Assembly (NCBI GenBank): GCA_965261065.1 | Contig: OZ253444.1 | Location: forward strand, 2,790,001-2,854,000 | Length of the DNA: 64,000 bases | From: JAKZVK01 sp965261065 | Lineage (GTDB): Bacteria; Acidobacteriota; Terriglobia; Bryobacterales; UBA6623 | Direction: 5' to 3' | Shown: piece by piece, positions 18,213 to 24,709 of the stretch | Layout of the letters: every line of letters starts with the position of its first letter | Position numbering within the stretch: the first letter of the stretch is position 1 | Position numbers and translations under genes: made by a program | Notes under the pieces: model-generated | What the model saw: the letters and a program-made list of their open reading frames with translations, nothing else | Databases searched by the model: none | What the model was told of the DNA's origin: nothing

Positions 18213-19810
18213 TGTCAACGCCCAATAGAAATGTCCCCCTCGGTAGCTCGATAGAAGTGTCCCCTTGTGTTTCTTGTTCGTAGGAGAGATATCGTCGTCG
18301 TCGGGGCTGTGGAACTGTGGGAATCGCGTAGCGATTTCCAAGGGGCGGTGGGAAGGGTGGAAAACCATCCACCGCTCCTCGAACCCGGTACTGCTGCCTC
18401 GAGAGATTTTCCACGCTTTCCATCCGACCCGGCATTTCCACAGCCCTCTTATGTATTCGCAGCCCGTTTTTTCCGTAACACAGCTCGCCGCCAGGGGTGG
18501 TCCGCCGCCGGCTTGCGCCCGCCCCCCGGACGCTGCTGTGGTGCTGGCTTCGTCCGCAGCTGTGGCGTCGGCGTGGCGATCACGTCGTGCTCGATCTCGT
18601 GCCCGTCAAACCTCACCTGCAAGCTCTCATCGCGCCACTGTTGGACCGTCACCCGTGCCCCCGCCCCCACGCCCTGGTTGCGTTTCGGCTTCAACTGCAA
18701 ACAACGATTCTCGAAACGCACCACCCGGTCGTTGCTCACCACCCGTTCGTACTCGCAACAGAACACGCCTCGCAGCTCGGTGCCGCGGGGGAGCGCCTGG
18801 TGAAAGTCCGCTGCCGCCGCCGGCTCACAGGCGAAGCGCTCGTTGTGCTCGGCCAGGTACTCCTCGTCGAGATAACGGTTCGCCGCCTCGTACTCGACGA
18901 TCCCGCGCAGCCGCATCTTCTTGATCAGGCGGTCTTGGTGCGTGCCGTGATGGCGCTCCACTCGGCCCTTGGCTTGCGGCGAGGAAGCCGCCATGATCGT
19001 AATGCCGAGCTTGGCACACATGCGCCCGAACTGCGTCTCGGGCTTGATGCCTGCCAGCGCTTCCCGCGACGTCGGCTGGCGCTGGTAGACGTTTTTCCAG
19101 TCGCAGTACAACGCCTTGGGAACGCCGTGTTGACGTACCCAGGCTGCGAGCAGATCGGCCGCGGCCCAGGTCGTTTCCTGGTCCGAGAAACGGCACAGCG
19201 CCACACCGGTCGCGTCATCGACGAAGTTCATCAGACAGGCTTTCGGACCGCGTTCTTCCAGCCAGTGGTGGTGCGAACCGTCGAGTTGAATCAGCTCGCC
19301 GAAGTGCGCTTTGCGTTGGCGCCGGGTGCGATGCGGTTGGCGCTTGCGACGGCGGCTCCACAGACCCGCGGCGAGCATCCAGCGCCGCAGTGTTTCGCGC
19401 GGCACTTCCAGGCCGTGGTCGGCTGCCAGATGTTCCGACGCCAGCGTCGGCCCGAAGCGCTCGTGCCCCTCGCCCGCATAGTTCTCGCGCACCAACTCGA
19501 GAACCTGCTGGCGTCGCTTCTGATCGGCTCGGTTCGAAGCACGGCCGACGTTACCGTGCACCAAAGCCTTGGCCCCGCCCGCACGGTAACGCTTCTTCAG
19601 ACGCTTCGCATGGCGGTAGCTGACCTCCAGCAGCTCGGCGGCTGCGGTCAACTTCAGTTCCCCTCGTTTCACTCGGCTCAGCACTTCGCCGCGCCTCAAC
19701 TCCTTGGCACTCATCCATGTCCTTCCCACTCTCGGCTCCTCCTTCGGAGCCTCAGAGTAGGGGACATTTCTATTGGGCGCTCAAGGGGACATTATCATTG
19801 GGCTTCAACA
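18213..19810. mobile_element. ISNCY/IS1202-family insertion sequence, 1598 bp
   Basis: The ends start with TGT and read inward as TGTCAACGCCCAAT-AATGTCCCC on the left and TGTTGAAGCCCAAT-AATGTCCCC on the right, as imperfect terminal inverted repeats. A second, inner pair carrying TAGAAGTGTCCCC/GGGGACATTTCTA lies about 35 bp inside. The element is bordered by a perfect 17-bp direct repeat. From established knowledge, the IS1202 family includes a subgroup with 15-17-bp duplications and TGT ends, which fits. The perfect duplication and intact transposase point to a recent insertion. It separated two divergent promoters but rebuilt the rightward one. Confidence 0.85.
18449..19714 (-). CDS. ISNCY-family transposase
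   Basis: A 421-residue DDE transposase. The N-terminal helix-turn-helix (LKLTAAAELLEVSYRHAKRL) is followed by an rve-type core: LIQLDGSHHHW carries the first Asp, LYCDWKNVYQ the second and SPQAKGRVERHHGTHQDRL the Glu. The VDDATG and SSPQAKGRVER motifs are typical of the ISNCY/IS1202 group. ATG 19714 is preceded by GGAAGG at a good spacing; a GTG at 19729 is an alternative. The gene appears intact and fills the element. Confidence 0.9.
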   Translation of the reverse strand: MSAKELRRGEVLSRVKRGELKLTAAAELLEVSYRHAKRLKKRYRAGGAKALVHGNVGRASNRADQKRRQQVLELVRENYAGEGHERFGPTLASEHLAADHGLEVPRETLRRWMLAAGLWSRRRKRQPHRTRRQRKAHFGELIQLDGSHHHWLEERGPKACLMNFVDDATGVALCRFSDQETTWAAADLLAAWVRQHGVPKALYCDWKNVYQRQPTSREALAGIKPETQFGRMCAKLGITIMAASSPQAKGRVERHHGTHQDRLIKKMRLRGIVEYEAANRYLDEEYLAEHNERFACEPAAAADFHQALPRGTELRGVFCCEYERVVSNDRVVRFENRCLQLKPKRNQGVGAGARVTVQQWRDESLQVRFDGHEIEHDVIATPTPQLRTKPAPQQRPGGGRKPAADHPWRRAVLRKKRAANT

Positions 19811-19827
19811 CCCCCTTGACAATACCT
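19811..19827. repeat. Right copy of 17-bp target-site duplication
   Basis: Exact repeat of 18196-18212 immediately outside the right end of the ISNCY element. It supplies the TTGACA box of the promoter at 19816-19844. Confidence 0.85.
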
Positions 19828-19844
19828 ATCCGCTCAAGTATACT
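19816..19844 (+). promoter_or_regulatory. Consensus sigma-70 promoter of the IS1-like transposase
   Basis: TTGACA (19816-19821), a 17-base spacer and TATACT (19839-19844) form a near-ideal promoter. Start is expected near 19851, giving a leader of about 140 bases before ATG 19991. The word GCTCAAGTATA (19832-19842) that overlaps the -10 box occurs again at 20968-20978, just upstream of the structured RNA. Confidence 0.8.
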
Positions 19845-19878
19845 GTAGGTACGATGTTGGTGAGCACCAAACACGAAA

Positions 19879-19994
19879 GCCCCTCAGACGGCAGCAACCG
19901 TCCAAGGGGCCTGTCCGATGCGCCGAAACGCTGGGACGTGGCTAGTCAGCCGTCCCAATTCTACCACGCGCATCGGGGAAAGAGAACCCGATGC
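19879..19994 (+). promoter_or_regulatory. Structured leader with start-codon hairpin
   Basis: The leader of the IS1-like gene holds three hairpins. These are GCCCCT/AGGGGC with inner GACGG/CCGTC (19879-19910), TGGGA...TCCCA with inner GGCT/AGCC (19932-19957), and GCATCGGG (19970-19977) pairing with CCCGATGC (19987-19994). The last stem contains the ATG start codon (19991-19993) and its loop holds the purine-rich ribosome binding region. Such sequestration would keep translation low, which is common in transposase control. An 86-codon overlapping frame from ATG 19854 exists, but I see no support for it as a gene. Confidence 0.6.
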
Positions 19995-20935
19995 TCTGCC
20001 CCAAGTGCGAACAACCCGCAGTCAAAGCCGGTCGCTATGGCCGGAAGAAAGTACAGCGCTACCTCTGCCGACCTTGCAAGAAGTGGTTCGCTGAACCTCA
20101 AGAGAAGCCGCTAGGCGACGTGCGGCTGCCTGACGAGAAGGTCCGCGCGATCCTGAATTGCTTGGTCGAGGGAAACAGTGTGTGCGGAACAGCGCGTCTA
20201 TGTGACGTTGAACCCAAAACCGTACTCCGCATCCTCAAGCTGGCGGGCGAGAAGTGCGAAGCTTTGTTGAGCCGCAGGGTTCGCGCTGTGCCAGTCGAGG
20301 ACGTGCAGGTCGATGAGGCGTGGACGTTTTGCCTGAAGAAAGAACGGCGCAAGACACCCCAAGAGAAACACCGTCAGGACATCGGCGATCAGTTCGTTTT
20401 CATCGCGATCGAGCGCCACACCAAGCTCGTGCTCTGCTGGCACTTGGGACGGCGCGACAACGAGAACACCTGGGACTTCATCACCAAGCTTCGGGACGCT
20501 ACGATAGGCCACTTCCAACTGACTTCCGATGCGTTCCAGGGCTACCGTGGTGCGATCGACGCCGGACTCCATGACCGGGTGTCCTACATGCAACTGATAA
20601 AGCTCTACGGGGCGCTCCCAACCGGGCGGGAGTCCTACCGACCCGCGAAGATAAAGGGGACGATCTCAGCGGCGATAATGGGCCACCCGAGCAAGAAGCG
20701 GGCCTGCACGTCGCACGTCGAGCGGCAGAACGGCACGCTTCGCCAGTGGTGTAAACGGCTGACGCGGATGACCTATGCCTTCAGCAAGAAACGCGAGAAC
20801 CTACGAGCGGCTTTGGCGTTGCACTTCGCGCACTACGATTTTTGCCGGGTCCATGGATCGCTGCGGGTCACCCCAGCGATGGAAAGCGGCCTCACGGATC
20901 ACGTGTGGTCGCTCAGCGAATTGATCGCAGCTTGA
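19991..20935 (+). CDS. IS1-like DDE transposase, stand-alone
   Basis: A 314-residue protein. It has an N-terminal zinc ribbon (C3-C6, C26-C29), a helix-turn-helix (GNSVCGTARLCDVEPKTVLRIL) and an IS1-type catalytic core with Asp108 (VQVDEAW), Asp180 (LTSDAFQGY) and Glu244 (SHVERQNGTLR). All catalytic residues are present and the frame is intact. I cannot find convincing terminal inverted repeats around it, only an 11-bp direct repeat (19832-19842 and 20968-20978), so mobility is uncertain. It has its own consensus promoter and a structured leader. Directly downstream are a multi-hairpin RNA region and a tRNA with an unusual fold, suggesting a role linked to those RNAs or a shared mobile unit. 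Confidence 0.85.
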   Translation: MLCPKCEQPAVKAGRYGRKKVQRYLCRPCKKWFAEPQEKPLGDVRLPDEKVRAILNCLVEGNSVCGTARLCDVEPKTVLRILKLAGEKCEALLSRRVRAVPVEDVQVDEAWTFCLKKERRKTPQEKHRQDIGDQFVFIAIERHTKLVLCWHLGRRDNENTWDFITKLRDATIGHFQLTSDAFQGYRGAIDAGLHDRVSYMQLIKLYGALPTGRESYRPAKIKGTISAAIMGHPSKKRACTSHVERQNGTLRQWCKRLTRMTYAFSKKRENLRAALALHFAHYDFCRVHGSLRVTPAMESGLTDHVWSLSELIAA

Positions 20936-20952
20936 TGCGGGGTTTGCCTATA

Positions 20953-20992
20953 TGTCAAGTCTTGACAGCTCAAGTATAGATCGTGTTAGAAT
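20953..20992 (+). promoter_or_regulatory. Palindrome and possible promoter of the structured RNA
   Basis: A perfect palindrome TGTCAAG-T-CTTGACA (20953-20967) contains a TTGACA box at 20962-20967. The best -10 candidates are TTAGAA/TAGAAT at 20986-20992, with a spacing of 18-19 bases. GCTCAAGTATA (20968-20978), shared with the transposase promoter, lies between them. The palindrome plus shared word suggests an operator. Confidence 0.45.
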
Positions 20993-20995
20993 CTG

Positions 20996-21282
20996 AAAGA
21001 CAAGGGGCGGTCAATCCATCGTGTGGACTGCCGCCCCAAATCACCGGGCGCGTTCACCGTTTGTCTAGGTGGCGCGCCCGCCCGTTCTTTCAGGCTACTC
21101 TGTGTGGTAGCCTGATTTCATGCAACACAACATAAACCGGCGAGCGGCTATGCTCGCCCTTTCAGGAGCGTTTCTGCTCCTGGCTCAGCCTAAGCTCCCA
21201 CCTTGGGAGTGGGTAAGCTAAACTGAGGCACTTTCGGGGGCGGTGCGGCAAGGTTCCGTCTTGCCAAGCCGCCCCACTTTTT
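20996..21282 (+). ncRNA. Candidate structured non-coding RNA, seven hairpins
   Basis: About 287 bases with no good reading frame fold into consecutive strong hairpins. H1 is GGGGCGG/CCGCCCC (21004-21037, inner TCCA/TGGA). H2 is GGGCGCG/CGCGCCC with CACC/GGTG (21046-21079). H3 is CAGGCTAC/GTAGCCTG (21091-21114). H4 is GGCGAGC/GCTCGCC (21139-21158). H5 is CAGGAGC/GCTCCTG (21163-21182). H6 is CTCAG/CTGAG enclosing CTCCCA/TGGGAG (21184-21227). H7 is GGGGCGG-GGCAAG/CTTGCC-CCGCCCC (21237-21275), followed by ACTTTTT. Stem lengths of 7-8 perfect pairs repeated seven times are not expected by chance. H7 resembles an interspersed repeat seen elsewhere and may be separate. I do not recognise a known RNA class. 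It is placed between a transposase gene and a tRNA. Confidence 0.6.
21237..21282 (+). terminator. Rho-independent terminator abutting the tRNA
   Basis: A 13-bp stem (GGGGCGG plus GGCAAG with a small bulge), loop GTTCCGT and a downstream ACTTTTT. The last T (21282) is directly followed by the first base of the tRNA, so transcripts from upstream would end at or just before the tRNA 5' end. Confidence 0.65.
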
Positions 21283-21369
21283 GGAGGACGCTTCCTCGTT
21301 GGCACGAGGCCGGGATTTATAATCCCAGGGTAGCTGTCGCAGGCTAGGGTTCGATTCCCGCGTCCTCCG
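21283..21369 (+). tRNA. Unusual class II tRNA, 9/3 allo-tRNA type, anticodon UAU
   Basis: The fold is an acceptor stem of nine pairs, GGAGGACGC (21283-21291) with GCGTCCTCC (21360-21368). The D-stem is CCTC/GAGG with GG in its loop. The anticodon stem GGGA/TCCC carries loop TTTATAA, so the anticodon is UAU (21318-21320). A long variable arm, TAGC/GCTA (21331-21346), is followed by a T-stem of only three pairs, GGG/CCC, with loop TTCGATT, and discriminator G (21369). A normal 7/5 fold fails because it would need A-G and T-C pairs in the T-stem. Allo-tRNAs with 8/4 or 9/3 acceptor branches are an established bacterial class with serine-type identity features (long variable arm, G73). This one would read AUA. 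No CCA is encoded. Confidence 0.8.
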
Positions 21370-21730
21370 TACCTTGTACATCCTCTCCGACGCGCAAGCG
21401 CTTGCGCGCTGCTCTCGATTCATGGTAGCACAATTGTTTGCAACTGCCAAAACATCTTTGCATCCCCCAGCCACGCGCCAACTGGCCCTACATCTGTTGA
21501 CTGCGCCAGGGCTGTCCCGGGTTGCGGGCCATCAGCAACCTAGAACCATACTACCCGGGCGTGAGCCCGCGTTGAGATGCAACGAATGGCAACGAGGGCG
21601 CGGTCCGGCATTCGGCACCCGACGCGTCGTGAGGGCGGCACAACGCAACCTCCAGCTAGGCTTACGGACGGATTGCGATTCACTTGGGTTCCCGACAAAT
21701 GCCTTCCCGCCCGTTGGTATACTGCCCGCA
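21370..21730. other. Intergenic region after the tRNA
   Basis: About 360 bases without a gene. An 18-base perfect palindrome CGCGCAAGCGCTTGCGCG lies at 21391-21408, 22 bases after the tRNA, and may terminate or process its transcript. A degenerate copy of the GGCGTGAGCC(T/C)GCGTTGAGATG repeat lies at about 21559-21582. No promoter for the next gene is obvious. Confidence 0.45.
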
Positions 21731-22948
21731 ATGAACCGAACGGCCCGTTTGTGCGCGCCTTTCCTATGCATTCTGCTCCCCCTCGCCGCCGCGGACTGGC
21801 CTCAGTGGCGCGGCCCCGAGCGCGACGGGATTTCCAACGAAGCGGACCTACTGACCACATGGCCGGCCGGGGGCCCCCCCCTCGTCTGGAAAGCGACCGG
21901 GCTCGGCGATGGCTACGCTTCCGTGGCCGTCGCCGGCGGACGCGTCTACACCCAGGGGCAGTTCGGCTCGCGCCAGGCGGTGATGGCGCTCGACGAGGCC
22001 ACGGGCGAGAAGCTCTGGGAGACGAACAACGGCGGCAGCTATAGCAACCGCCGCGGCTCCGGCCCGCGAGGTACCCCGACGGTCGAGGACGGCACGGTCT
22101 ACGCCCTCGGCTCGAATGGCGCTCTCATCGCGCTCGATGCCGCCGAGGGCAAGCAGCTTTGGACCACCAACCTGCTGCAGCGATTCAACGCGCGGAACAT
22201 CAACTGGGGCCTCAGCGAGTCGCCCCTGATTGACGGAGGCCGCATCATCGTCAACGCGGGGGGCGGCGGCGCCTCGGTCGTCTCGCTCGACCGCGCCAAC
22301 GGCAACGTCATCTGGAAGGCGCAAAGCGACGAGGCGGGATACTCGTCGGCGGTCGTAACCGAGTTCGGCGGGGTGCGGTTCTACGTCTTGCTGACGGGCG
22401 AAGCGGCGATCGGTGTCCGCGAGGACGACGGCAAGCTGTTGTGGCGCTACGATCGTGTCTCCAACAGTACGGCCAACGTCGCCACGCCGATCATCCACGA
22501 TGGCTACGTGTTCGTCTCAAGCGATTACGGCACCGGCTGCGCTCTGCTGAAATTCGTAGCCACCGACGGCGGCGTCGACGTGGAGGAAGTCTACTTCAAC
22601 CGCGACATGCGCAACCACTACGCCACTGCGGTATTGATCGGCGATCACCTCTACGGCTATTCCAGCCGCACGCTCACCTGCATGAATTTCAAGACGGGAA
22701 AGGTCGCCTGGAAGGACCGCTCGGTCGGCAAGGGCCAAGTCATCGCCAACCGGGATCAGCTCTACCTGCTGAGCGAAGACGGCGTCGTGGGGCTGGCCGA
22801 GGCCACGCCCGAAGGCTATCGTGAGAAGTCGCGGTTCTCGATCGGCCGCGGCGACTACCCCACCTGGACCCTGCCGGTGATTGCCAACGGCAGGCTCTAC
22901 CTCCGCGACCAAGACACGTTGTCCTGCTACAACATCCGCGCCGACTAA
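21731..22948 (+). CDS. Exported PQQ-like beta-propeller protein
   Basis: A 405-residue protein with a signal peptide (ARLCAPFLCILLPLAAA) followed by DWPQWRGPERDGIS, the usual start of PQQ-like/WD40-type quinoprotein-fold propellers in Planctomycetes and Acidobacteria. Repeated blades end in ALDAAEGKQLWTTN, SLDRANGNVIWKA and NFKTGKVAWKD, i.e. the tryptophan-docking A-x-D-x-x-x-G-x-x-x-W motif. No dehydrogenase active-site residues can be confirmed, so it may be a binding or scaffold protein rather than an enzyme. ATG 21731 directly precedes the signal peptide; the long upstream extension is non-coding. Confidence 0.82.
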   Translation: MNRTARLCAPFLCILLPLAAADWPQWRGPERDGISNEADLLTTWPAGGPPLVWKATGLGDGYASVAVAGGRVYTQGQFGSRQAVMALDEATGEKLWETNNGGSYSNRRGSGPRGTPTVEDGTVYALGSNGALIALDAAEGKQLWTTNLLQRFNARNINWGLSESPLIDGGRIIVNAGGGGASVVSLDRANGNVIWKAQSDEAGYSSAVVTEFGGVRFYVLLTGEAAIGVREDDGKLLWRYDRVSNSTANVATPIIHDGYVFVSSDYGTGCALLKFVATDGGVDVEEVYFNRDMRNHYATAVLIGDHLYGYSSRTLTCMNFKTGKVAWKDRSVGKGQVIANRDQLYLLSEDGVVGLAEATPEGYREKSRFSIGRGDYPTWTLPVIANGRLYLRDQDTLSCYNIRAD

Positions 22949-23040
22949 ACCGAGCCGTGACCGTCAGGGAGCGGTCCGGCACGAACCCTCGGGCACCTCG
23001 GAAGTCTCTAGAACCGAGCCGGCGTTCTGCATTCAAGCCC

Positions 23041-23076
23041 GTAGCGCGGATCTCCGGTTTTGAGATCCGCGGCTTT
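23041..23076. repeat. Palindromic repeat, GCGGATCTC/GAGATCCGC family
   Basis: GTAGCGCGGATCTC, a short loop containing GGTTTT, and GAGATCCGCGGCTTTT. Close copies occur at about 24268-24306 and 33201-33233, with a half copy near 12870. This copy lies between convergent genes, and the T-run after the stem could make it a terminator. Confidence 0.75.
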
Positions 23077-23118
23077 TCGCCATCACCGATTGGGTACGCG
23101 GATGACACCCGCCGCACC

Positions 23119-24186
23119 CTAATTCACCTGCTCCAAGATCGCGAAGTCACCGGGATTCCACGCCTGGGCAATCACGTAATACTTGCCGCCCTGTTTCCGC
23201 AACACGGCATTGTGAATGTGCGTGAACTTCTCGAGCCCCAAATCCTCTTTGATCATCACCGTTGAGATCAGCTTGTCGTTCTCGTAGATGTAGATCGGCG
23301 CGCCCTTCGAGGTATCAGGCCCGCGTAGTGCCCCGACAATCGCGTAGTCCTCCAGGTAGTCGATGTCGCACGGCAGCGAGCCCAACGGCGTCGCGAGCGT
23401 CGAGAGGTATTGGCCATGGCGCGTGAAGCGGTCAATCTCGGCATTCGGTCGGTCGGCGACGTCGATGCGCTTGGTGCCCGCCGGAATGGTGATGCCGTGT
23501 CCCGTGCCGAACTGCCCGACGCCCGTGCCCTTGCCGCCGAAGGCAAGGTCATGCCACGCAGCCTTGAAAGGGTTGGTGCTGAGGATGCGGGCAGTGATGA
23601 CGTAGTCGAGCTTCGAATAGCCGGTCGCCACGTAGAGCAGGCCGTCGAGCTGTTCGGTGTCAGTCGGCACGAAGTTCCCCGCCCCGGCGAAGTAGTCGCT
23701 GGGCGCCGGATGGCCGAGATCGGTGCCGCCTTCCGGCGCGTCGAGCGTATGCACGAGTTTTCCATCGATGGTCGTGGTGTAGACCTTCGCGGAGCTGTTC
23801 CCCGGAAACGTCAGGAACGGCGTGCCATCCTTGGCGTACCAGATGGTCGCGTTGTGCATGTTCGTGTCCCGCATGCCGGGGTCGGTGTTGAGCATCTTGG
23901 TGCCCTTCATGTCCGCGCTGATCTGAATGATCCCGGCTCCCGGAAGCGCGAAGTAGGTCTCGCCCTTACCCGGCCTGCGGTCGATCGCGAAGCCCCCATG
24001 CGCGACCTTGAGCACCTCTTCTTGCTGTGCTTCGGACGGCAGATGGCTCGAGGTATAAAGCACCCGAAACGTCATCTTGCCCTGGCCGCTGGTGTGGGAA
24101 GCCGCGTCGCCGGCGGCATCATGTCCGAGCACCCAACTCATGGCGAGCAAGCTGACAAACAACGCACTGACGATGAATCGTTTCAT
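23119..24186 (-). CDS. Exported NHL/six-bladed-propeller-like protein
   Basis: A 355-residue protein with a signal peptide (RFIVSALFVSLLAMSWVLG). The body has repeated segments typical of NHL-type propellers (GGKGTGVGQFGTGHGITIPAGTKRIDVADRPNAEIDRF, HIHNAVLRKQGGKYYVIAQAWNPGDFAILE). No catalytic motif can be identified, so the role is unknown beyond being extracytoplasmic. GGAGGAGG precedes ATG 24186 by about eight bases, deciding the start over a longer frame. It is convergent with the PQQ-like gene and appears monocistronic. Confidence 0.72.
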   Translation of the reverse strand: MKRFIVSALFVSLLAMSWVLGHDAAGDAASHTSGQGKMTFRVLYTSSHLPSEAQQEEVLKVAHGGFAIDRRPGKGETYFALPGAGIIQISADMKGTKMLNTDPGMRDTNMHNATIWYAKDGTPFLTFPGNSSAKVYTTTIDGKLVHTLDAPEGGTDLGHPAPSDYFAGAGNFVPTDTEQLDGLLYVATGYSKLDYVITARILSTNPFKAAWHDLAFGGKGTGVGQFGTGHGITIPAGTKRIDVADRPNAEIDRFTRHGQYLSTLATPLGSLPCDIDYLEDYAIVGALRGPDTSKGAPIYIYENDKLISTVMIKEDLGLEKFTHIHNAVLRKQGGKYYVIAQAWNPGDFAILEQVN

Positions 24187-24267
24187 GGGGATGAACCTCC
24201 TCCTGGAAAGGGCATTAGACCACACCCATCCCCGGTTTTTCAAAGCGGGCCGCCGTGGGTAGCAAGC

Positions 24268-24306
24268 GCGGAGCGCGGATCTCGGTTTCGAGATCCGCGG
24301 CTTTTC
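24268..24306. repeat. Palindromic repeat, GCGGATCTC/GAGATCCGC family
   Basis: GCGGATCTCG-GTTT-CGAGATCCGC is a 10-bp perfect stem at 24276-24299, followed by GGCTTTTCT. It is a second copy of the family seen at 23041 and 33201. Confidence 0.75.
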
Positions 24307-24372
24307 TGCCGCCGGCCTCGGCTCTACGGACTCGCCGGTGGGCCTACCGCCAAGCCCGCCCTGGCCGGCAAG

Positions 24373-24684
24373 TCATCCCTTCTTGAACAGCGAGTCGAAC
24401 GCCTTGGCCGTGCTCTCGGACGCCGAGCGGGAGCGATTGACCAGATTGACCGAGGTCCGCGGCTCGAAGAAGTCGCAGAAGTTGGCGCCTTCCTTGTCGG
24501 AAACCCACTCGGCTTGCGGTTCGGCGCACTGGTTGTTTTTGCTAGGGTCGAAGAGGCGGCAATTGCGGCAGCAGTGCATGTACATTCCGCACTGATGGCA
24601 GGTATCCTTGCGAAGGATCTTGTCGCCGGGGTTCAGTGGGAACTGCTCGCCGCAGCTATGGCAGTTCAAGACCACATTGGTCAT
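24373..24684 (-). CDS. Small zinc-ribbon protein
   Basis: A 103-residue cytoplasmic protein with many cysteines. It has LNCHSCGEQF, then DTCHQCGMYMHCCRNCRLFD, then QCAEP and NFCDFFEP, enough for at least one and probably two zinc sites. The C-terminal 25 residues are polar and end SLFKKG. I recognise the pattern as a hypothetical zinc-ribbon family seen in Acidobacteria and related phyla, without known function. Start ATG 24684 precedes the first Cys pair. It diverges from the lipoprotein gene, with only 25 bases between the start codons. Confidence 0.7.
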   Translation of the reverse strand: MTNVVLNCHSCGEQFPLNPGDKILRKDTCHQCGMYMHCCRNCRLFDPSKNNQCAEPQAEWVSDKEGANFCDFFEPRTSVNLVNRSRSASESTAKAFDSLFKKG

Positions 24685-24709
24685 AATACGTGCAAGATTA
24701 CTCCACCTG

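Noticed and set aside
19854..20114. 86-codon frame overlapping the transposase start
   Set aside because: It starts close to the promoter, but its composition is low-complexity and it overlaps the conserved zinc-ribbon codons of the transposase in another frame.
21283..21369. Ordinary isoleucine tRNA
   Set aside because: A 7/5 fold needs A-G and T-C pairs in the T-stem, and the long variable arm does not occur in isoleucine tRNAs. Bacteria usually read AUA with a CAU-anticodon tRNA modified to lysidine.
17993..21369. Prophage or integrative element
   Set aside because: No integrase, attachment-site repeat of the tRNA end, or phage structural gene is present; the tRNA 3' end is not repeated in the window as far as I can see.
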